Positions 56,180 through 64,000 of a DNA stretch of 64,000 nucleotides are shown here, piece after piece. Location of the stretch: positions 10,712,632 to 10,776,631 of the forward strand of contig NC_087377.1 in assembly GCF_963675165.1 (NCBI RefSeq), in the 5' to 3' direction. The notes beneath the pieces were generated by a model. It worked only from the letters and a program-made list of their open reading frames with translations. It was not told where the DNA came from and did no database searches. This DNA comes from Halichondria panicea (lineage: Eukaryota > Porifera > Demospongiae > Suberitida > Halichondriidae). Each line of letters opens with the position of its first letter. Positions within the stretch are counted from its first letter, which is position 1. Both the position numbers and the translations under genes were made by a program.

Positions 56180-59100
56180 TCATTTGGCTCTGAGGTCTGC
56201 CACATTCTGATAGGCTAGGCAAGGGTCGAGGTTGTATTTGTTTCTCAAATGGGCCGGATCAACGTATGAATAATCGCAAAGGTCTTCAGAGTTAGGTTTA
56301 GGAGTGAATCCATAACTGACGTTAGCCAGGGGGCGACATGGTGCTGCTATCTCATCACAGGTGAGACTGTCGTCTTGTTTCCCTCTATTAAAAAATAATG
56401 ACAGCACAATTAATTAAGCATTCAGTACACAGTCATGTGTGTTGGAATGATATTATTAACTTGCATGCAGCTATTAATTGTACACATAACAAACAATCCT
56501 ACAGTTATTTTACCTTTCATGGCTTTGTTTGGACTTTCTCTTTCTTCGGCTCCTCTTGACCAACAAAGTAACTATAACAACAACTATCAGTACAAGTACC
56601 AGTGCTCCAATGCCAGCAGAAGCAGCGTTTACTATGATGGAGGATGTATCAGCATTGGACGCATCGGTACTGTCAATCAGTTGGCATTGAGGACCATTGA
56701 TGTTCCCAATAAGCATAGGGCAGGTGTTGTCAGCAATAAATATTTCAAGATGAACATTATGGACAATGATAACTCGAGTGGAATAGGCCCACAGCTCGAC
56801 TTGACGCAGCAGGTCCACCGTAGAAAAGTTAGCACCTTCAAGAAGCAGGGCTCTATACGTCAAAATCAGTGGAGATTCTTGGAAGCATACAAAATTGGCA
56901 TTGGTGATAAGCAGTGAGTTGAAGTTGCAGTTGCAGAAATTGCTGATACCTTTAATTAAAGCATCAGTAACGTTAGCTGTGTTCAAAAGTACACCAGCAA
57001 AGAGATACTGTTGGCAGCCATCAAGCACGTTGAAACGAAGTTGAAAATGCAAGGCTACATGGAAATAAAAAGTTTTTCATTTTAGCAACACACACGTCAC
57101 AGGGCAGGGTTTCATCTAGTGGGGGGGGGGGGCAGGGGTGAACCTCCCCCCCAAATGCTCAGCTTCCCCCAAAATGTTGTAGAATAATGACATCATCACA
57201 TTAGTACTGTCTATGATGTGCAATATGTAACTAGATTTACAGTGATGCATGTAATAGGGTGTGTGGTCAACAAACGTGGGAGTGACCAAACTTTTTGTGG
57301 CATGCGTAACCTTCTAGCCCCATTCCCCGTTCAAGGATATAAGCTATATACATTGTTATATATACACAGTCATGCATCTAGTGATTGGCTATATAAGCTC
57401 AACTGAATCTCTCAACACTATTAATATTGTAACCACTTATATTCCCCTAGCTCATGTGTGCGAACCCTCAGGGTAAGCACTTGGAATTTCCAACAATTAC
57501 CTGTTACATACATGTACTAAAACAATTATTATTATGCACCCAATGATGTAGAGCTTAGTAAAATGGATGGTTTAGTGTAGAGGGCTAGCTAACTTATAGC
57601 TAGCCCAATGCATTCTCAAAATAACACTTGCATGAACAAATCTGATGAGATTCATTATGACATTGCATTTTATTGTGCAAACATAATTTAGCACTGATTA
57701 CAATTTCACTAAAGTTATAGACCCGTTGGTAGAGCTAGTGGAAATATACCTCAGCTAGGTAAGCTACAAACTTACATTGAAAGCTGAGTTCATAAGTCAC
57801 ACTGGAAGCTTTAACGTCATTTTTTAGAGATGTTACTTCACATTGATATTCTCCAACATCAGAGAGCTTCAAACTATCAAAACGTAGGCTAGATGTAGCA
57901 GCTGAAGGGTTTGTCAACTCAATATTATTTTTGAACCACTTATAGGCGACAGGAATAAAGGAATCTGTTGACAGAGAAGCACATCTTAACGAGAAGCTTT
58001 TGTTATACATGGGAGGATCTTGCGGGGCAACAACTTCCACTTGAAAACTTAGAGGTTCAGCTGCAGTTAAAAACATATAGATCTAGTGTACTGCATCATA
58101 AACCTTTTGTTTGCCTTAATAAGAAAAGAGAGCGTATATATCAAATCTAACCTCGTTCCAGACTTTTCTCCATTGTACGTAGAATCATCATGCATTCCCC
58201 AGATTTTGGGGAATAATAATTATGCATTAGCTAAACCCCCAGGGATGTACATTGCACATCAATACCATAATTATAGGGTCTAGATGATGATCTATTGAAA
58301 TTGTTACCTATAAGCACCACACACCACCCAAAAATGCAGAAAGGGATCTTACATGTAGTTCTCAACTGTTTGTGGTATATATGCTGTGGTATGCGTTCCT
58401 CAGCGCAACACTAACAGTTGAGACATAAGGTACATAGCAAGAATAAAACAGTGTTGGCACTATTCAGTTGTAAATGTCGTTTTATCATCACCTGTACAAT
58501 GGATCTATTATAATTATATTTGTACTTGAGGGCCGTTATATATGTGCCCAATGGAGTACAAACAACTGCACGATGGTTCAAATCCGATACCCATGCATGT
58601 ATGCATGCAATAGCTGTCTTTCAGCCTATAGCGTTACAATAGAGAAAATCAGGCCGGGAACAAGGCTAACTCAAATTTACTATTAGGGTTATCCGTTCTC
58701 ATAATTATGCATGCTTGTGCATAATTGTAATCTGGAGATTCACCTAGACAATTGAAGCTCTGCCCACTCCACGATCGATCAGCCTGACAAGTTCTTGTTG
58801 TTACACCAGATAGTAAATACCCCATGCATTACATATTTGTGTAGCCACAGTTCCTTGCAGTTTGAGGGTAGCTGATGGACTGTAGCTGATGGTGCAATTG
58901 CTTGGTACGATCAGGTCTGAGCAGATGGCTGTGAATGCAATGGTAGAACATAACATACATTTTGAAAAATCTCAAATCTATCAATACCTCTACAATTTGG
59001 TAGTGTTCTCCATGCAGTTATAATTATTGCGAAGTGCATGTATTTGGGACCAAAACGCATTGTCTCTTCGATAAAAATTTGTCCAATTTACCTGGACAAT

Positions 59101-60410
59101 TGAAGCTCTGCCCACTCCATGATCGATCATCCTGACAAGTTCTTGTTGTTCCACCAGATAGTAAATGTCCCACATTACATATTTGTATAGCCACAGTTCC
59201 TTGCAGTTTGAGGGTAGCTGATGGACTGTAACTGATCATTACATTGCTTGGTATACGTACCGAGAGGTCAGGGCAGATAGCTATAAATGCAATGGTAGCT
59301 CAATCATAACAGTGATGAAAATCTCCATACCTCTACAAGTTGGTAGTATTCTCCAGTTTCCATCAATATTATACAAGTCACTGTATAGTCGATACTGAAA
59401 TTTGATACCCATGCAGCGTTAACTGAAAAATAGAGATACCCAATTTAAATGGAAGGTCTAGATTCTTGCAGTGATGCAGATTGGTTAAGTGGATGTGTAC
59501 GCAATGGCAATGGAAACTTTTTGTTTGGTTTGCTTGTTAAGAGAAATAAATTAACTAAATATATATTTATCAATAATTATTATTGCAAGTGCATGCATAT
59601 AATTATTTGGGACCAAAACGCATTGTCCCTTTGTCGTCACAATTTGATTTTAATCTGAATTTTCTGATTTACCTAGACAATTGAAGAGCTAGCTATATAA
59701 TTATGTATGTGGTCATGTGGATCTTTACATGCATAATATACTATAGTTATGCTCTGTTTAGCCTGCTTGTTAAAAACTAAGTTAAGTACAACTCAATGTT
59801 GGCACACAAATCACTGAGATATGCCTGCATAATTATAATAAACATACCAAAAGTCGCATATTACCAATTATAGTCTTAATGCAAGTTGGAGGGCTACTCC
59901 ATGTGCCACTTATCAAGCAACTGGCAGTGCTGGATCCGGAAAGAGTGTAGCCACTATTACACGTGTAGGTAACTCTTTCTCCCGAAGCGTAGCCTGCTGT
60001 ATGTGTTCCTTGAGAGCCATTTGGAATGGAAGGAGGACTTTCATAAAATCCTACATAACATGCATTACAAAGTATGGAGCATAATCATTACCAGGATTAA
60101 TACAGCCACGTCGGGGACAAGCAGATGCTGATCTCCTCTTGCATAGAACTTCCCCACTGATAGCTTGCCTTGGTTTTGACACTGCATGAATGTTAGTACA
60201 GTTGGCAGACTCTACAACGAGTTGCTACAAGAATGTACTTTTAATCCATGCTGCACTCTGAAACACAGCACGCACTTCAAGTAATTATTATAAGACAGTC
60301 ATATTACAACTATAAGCACCTGGTTCCGTTGAGTTGTCTCCATTCGCGACTAAAGTCAAGCACAAAATGATTATTGTTGAAGCTGCTGTTTGCAGCGACA
60401 CCATTCTCAT
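56180..60410 (-). CDS. Gene 6: CCP + Ig receptor with tyrosine-motif tail, 538 aa
   Basis: Minus-strand exons: 60320-60410 (signal peptide), 60092-60211 (Cys-rich, five cysteines), 59865-60050 (CCP, Cys-Leu-Ile-Ser-Gly-Thr-Trp before the last Cys), 59092-59280 (second CCP), 57776-58060 (Ig domain: Leu-Arg-Cys, Tyr-Lys-Trp-Phe, Asp-Val-Gly-Glu-Tyr-Gln-Cys), 56514-57054 (about 140 residues of unassigned ectodomain, then the membrane segment Leu-Val-Leu-Val-Leu-Ile and Lys-Arg-Ser-Arg-Arg-Lys) and 56180-56384 (tail). They sum to 1617 nt with one frame, and borders are phase 1 except the last (phase 2). The tail includes Tyr-Ser-Tyr-Val and YQNV at 529-532. Decayed copies of the second CCP exon and of its upstream neighbour lie in the introns. 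A half-CCP ending Trp-Arg-Ile-Leu-Pro-Thr-Cys at about 59337-59400 could be an extra exon, but no acceptor fits the frame. Confidence 0.75.
58740..58932 (-). pseudogene. Decayed tandem copy of the gene 6 second CCP exon
   Basis: Highly similar to 59092-59280 but with two extra bases (AATGCATGGG against AATGTGGG), which shift the frame to a stop soon after. Another decayed piece at about 58985-59060 encodes Trp-Arg-Thr-Leu-Pro-Asn-Cys, parallel to the piece at about 59340, and a third fragment lies at about 59600-59690. The unit was duplicated, then eroded. Confidence 0.75.
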
Positions 60411-60429
60411 GCAGAGTTGAACCTATAAC

Positions 60430-62560
60430 TATATGTCATGATCGATCAGCACATCTTAATAATGTCCTCTGTGTAGCTAGTCCATAATTATATTAATAAA
60501 AAAATATGAAGATAATTAACACAACATGTACATGTACATATAGTCTATTTAGAAGCACAGAGGGCAATACCATATACTTATATACAGCAATTGACCACTA
60601 TAGACACACTCTATATAGTATCAGTTTCGGCTCTTATCAGACATGCAGCTGAGTGACGCACACTTTATACTTTTCATGAAGCAATTAGGTGGTTATACTA
60701 AATCCCAGAAGTTGGTGGAAAAAGCCATGCATGCATGCAGTAATATATAGGGAAATCTTGCTGACATAAAGGTAGCTATAGATAGCTAGCTGCTATATAT
60801 GTTATCCTTGATTTATCACAAATAAAACTGCCATTGTTCTGATGTTTATATAATTGAGTGTGCAGGTGCTTAATTGAACCCATGAATAAAGAGCTGCTAG
60901 GAGATAGATCTTCATGTTATTCAACCATGAATGTGGCATCAAAGAACTGAGCTTCATTGGTCACGTCTCAATGGAAATGCCAAATACACAACATCACCCT
61001 GACATGATTATGCGCATAGCTAGAAAGGAATCTCAACATCGCTATATTGATGAATTAACCATGCATGCAGTGACCATAAGTGTATACACTTGAAGAATAT
61101 ATATAGATATTCCATGCAGCCAAGCTGAATTTTCCCTTTCTTATTCGCCTGCTATAAGAGTAGACCTGGGACTGAGGCTATATCTTATAACAAGATGCTC
61201 ACAGAGCATTCACCCCGTGCGCTGAGCTTCATTGCACAGCCCAGTAACGTATACATGCAATTACCGTATAATGACCTTATTACAACATTATCATTATAGG
61301 GTGAATGAGGAATGATTGTGAATGTATATAAAGCAACGATTAGGTCGATCAGAAGAACAGTGTTTTTTGTCACCTTCGAAGATCGTACAAGTTCAACTAC
61401 AACTATAGCCTATTATTTTTATTAGCAGTTAAATTAAGCAGTCCTGAAAGTGTCTAGTTTGCTCAAACAGCTCATTTTTTTCCATACATACACACACCAA
61501 TCACTCTTAATTACCTCTGGCTTGTTTAATATATCCAGATCGACATTTCGCAAAACACTATATTTTGGCATTCTGTTTTGATGCACCTCTTTAGCCAATC
61601 GTAGAAGCACTTAAAACTGCATCACACCATGATTGATTCAGTTATACTCACTACTTTGAAAAACAACTGCTGATTCAGAAATGTTATTCAGTATAGGAAA
61701 TCATAAACAAAAAGGGCCTTTAATGTACCTATATTCACCCCTCAATTGCATATAAATTATAGTGTCGATCTGCATTGTCAACTACATGTAGATCTATAAT
61801 TATACAGCTGAAACATTGATATAATTTATCACAGCTTCCATTGGACTTCTCGAGCAGAGTCCCACAACAGGTAGATCGAACTATAGTGTAAATGATAATA
61901 GAGATTTATTGAGGTAGATATTATCGACGGTACTTTCAGAATTTATATAGATATGACAGGCAAGTTATATAAATCCATAACGTTATTGACGTAGCATTAA
62001 ATGAGCCCCATGCATGCATGCACAGATTGATTGTAGATAGATCTAATACTTTTTTTAAAATTGTGATCATTTTCCTGTTCACAAAATTGACATGCTGAAT
62101 TTTTTGTCCGCAAATGATACAGCAAATGTAATTATGGCATGCAGAAAGTTCACCTTTTAGAGGAAGAATAACACCTCTCACCCAAGTGTAAATCATTGCT
62201 TTAAGTAATGACAATCACGGAGATTTATTGTTAGCAGTTCAGTATACGATACAACACTTTGCATTGAATAACCCATACTGCACCTATACCCTTTGTCCCC
62301 AGGCTAGGACTGTGCCAAATATTCAAATTTGTTCACCTATTATTCAAATTATTTATTCACACTTGATCAGCCTTCAACTTCATCAGCCTATTATTAACAT
62401 ACACAGCAGCGAAATAAAACACCTATAAATTATATAGCACCAAAAAATGCTATAATAATTATGCTGCGGCCAAGATTGAGGCTATAAATTTTACTCAGCT
62501 AGAGGCAAAAATTACTACTTAAAGCTTTTGCATAAGATTGCCAGACTCTCAGCCAAAGAA
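60430..62560. other. Non-coding stretch between gene 6 and the last gene
   Basis: No exon supported. AT-rich, with TGCATGCATGCA runs. The frames at 61185-61373 and 61936-62214 show no domain or splice logic. Confidence 0.5.
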
Positions 62561-62565
62561 GAAAG

Positions 62566-63569
62566 ATGAATGTAATTTCTCTGCTACCCTTTGTACTGTT
62601 GGTATCAGTGGTTCAATCGATAAGAGAACAACCAATTCTTCCGGGTCCAAGGAATGCTGCAAGAATCACAATCCAGACTCTCAATTCAACCAAACTGCAG
62701 GCTACCTTTTCTCAGAGAGCCAGGTTCAATTTTGCCTCAGCTGAAACGGTTAAAGAAGGAGTGCGTATCGAGAGCGAAATAAATGAAAACATTTCACATG
62801 TCAAGATTCAAAAGTTGAATGGGGAAATGATAATTTCCTACCACCATCTTCTAAATCAAAAAGCCACACTTGTTAACATCATGGGTCAAAGATTTATTTC
62901 CATCAAAAATGAGCATGGACACCCCAAACGATCAGATTATCGTGTACCTCACCTTTTCTCGCAAGGAATTGAACGAATTTTCAGTCAAGACAAATTCAAC
63001 TCAAAGTATATTCCGTTATTCGATTCCCATTGAGCTAATGCTAACAGAGTTGCAGCACTTCAAGAGATGTTGGTTGGACAAGAGATACCACTAATGCAGG
63101 CGGCGGTCGAAGCGATTGGTAACCGTGGAATAATTGGCAGAGATAACCCGCCTGCTCTATACCTGTCATGGCGATGGTAATGCGATTTTCTTCCCTGAGA
63201 GAAGTTCAGAAACAATCTGTTCCGTGGTACCTTAAAAAAAGCTAAATATATTTTGAACCCTTACAATTATCATGATCTTATGTTCCCTTATGACCCTGAC
63301 AATTGCGAAGTGAAAACTGCCGAGATAAGATGCTCTACGAACCCAGCCGTCAGTAACGGGGCTTGTTGTAAGAGTCAAAGTTTATGTCCCCCAGGACAGT
63401 TTGATGAATGTAATGGAATGTGTGGTCCCGGCTGCAAATGCTGGTACCATTTGTGCGGAAACTGTTGTTTACATCTGGACATGACGAATGCTGTAGGAAG
63501 AACGGGATGACAGATTTTGACTGCATGTTCCCTATAACGTTTTACTGTGACAAACCCTACACCTGTTAA
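62566..63569 (+). pseudogene. Secreted Cys-rich protein gene, frame-broken
   Basis: The start at 62566 gives a clear signal peptide (Leu-Leu-Pro-Phe-Val-Leu-Leu-Val-Ser) and a ~155-residue domain. A TGA at 63031-63033 is followed by 48 further sense codons in the same frame (to TAA 63178). From about 63150 the likely continuation is in another frame (Tyr-Thr-Cys-His-Gly-Asp-Gly), then again another from about 63230 (Tyr-Asn-Tyr-His-Asp-Leu), leading to a Cys-rich end with Cys-Gly-Pro-Gly-Cys-Lys-Cys-Trp and Cys-Gly-Asn-Cys-Cys. One more shift near 63477 restores Gly-His-Asp-Glu-Cys-Cys and a run to TAA 63567-63569. AATAAA follows at 63658. The Cys-Cys/His-Asp-x-Cys-Cys pattern resembles phospholipase A2-like Cys-rich domains of invertebrates (recalled). 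At least four breaks in 1 kb: a pseudogene or poor sequence. Confidence 0.6.
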
Positions 63570-64000
63570 AGAACTATTATAGATAGCCATGCAGCTTCTT
63601 GCTGTGAAACTTATTAGCTGCATGTAGAGTCTATATTATAGTCTATAGTTTGTAGTGGAATAAATGCATGGTAAACTGCTGTAGTAATGACTGTATAGCG
63701 TAATAATAATTACAAACTATATATATTGCATGCATGTACATGATCAATATACATTTATGATCAGTTAACAAAATAATTATGCTTAATGCTATAGTATGCA
63801 TGATGGTGCACGTAAATACTACAAAGTATAATAATTATGAGCATAATTATAATTATAGCTACTACATAATTATTTTCTTAGCTAGAAATAAGTGTTAATG
63901 AATGCTTTTCCCATTGTCGGATTTGTTCATCACAAAATCTTGTACCATGTACAACAAAGCTAAGGCTGGTACTTAGGCTTGGATATGCCACATTGAAAAT

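Noticed and set aside
59337..59400. Possible extra gene 6 exon ending Trp-Arg-Ile-Leu-Pro-Thr-Cys-Arg
   Set aside because: The donor and end look right, but no AG acceptor gives phase 1 without a stop; it is kept only as a remark.
1..64000. tRNA, rRNA or bacterial operon structure
   Set aside because: No cloverleaf, rRNA-like block, Shine-Dalgarno-led gene string or long intronless gene was seen; the coding blocks are spliced animal exons.

Overview
The window looks like nuclear DNA of an invertebrate animal, most likely a sponge (inferred, not proven). It is AT-rich, genes are split into many short exons with mostly short introns, and the coding exons carry animal extracellular modules (CCP/sushi, Ig, fibronectin-III-like, EGF, IgGFc-binding-like, Calx-beta-like). 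The space between genes is packed with small inverted-repeat elements and satellites. There is no bacterial-style operon, CRISPR array, tRNA or rRNA that I can see. Gene models were built by hand from reading frames, splice sites and intron phase.

Layout. 0.5-1.55 kb: broken copy (minus) of two tail exons, with a transposon inside. 5.0-7.7 kb: receptor gene 1 (minus), apparently truncated and frame-damaged. 12.4-20.2 kb: receptor gene 2 (plus), complete, paralogous to gene 1. 22.3-28.6 kb: decayed copy (minus) of the 3' half of gene 4. 28.8-40.4 kb: gene 3 (plus), IgGFc-binding-like + EGF + six CCP exons + membrane segment. 42.5-50.4 kb: gene 4 (minus), signal peptide, Cys-rich ectodomain, membrane segment, long repetitive tail and a second hydrophobic segment. 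51.2-54.95 kb: gene 5 (plus), Ig/FN3-like receptor with an ITAM-like tail. 56.2-60.4 kb: gene 6 (minus), CCP/Ig receptor with an SH2-type tyrosine motif. 62.6-63.6 kb: broken gene for a secreted Cys-rich protein.

How they fit together. Genes 1-6 are all membrane proteins with a short signal-peptide exon, ectodomain exons that nearly all start and end in phase 1, one membrane exon and a tail. Genes 1, 2 and 4 share a cysteine-rich exon that I cannot assign to a known family. Copies in both orientations, decayed copies, duplicated CCP exons and dense repeats make this look like a fast-evolving surface-receptor cluster. A role in recognition or immunity is inference from architecture and from tyrosine motifs in the tails of genes 5 and 6.
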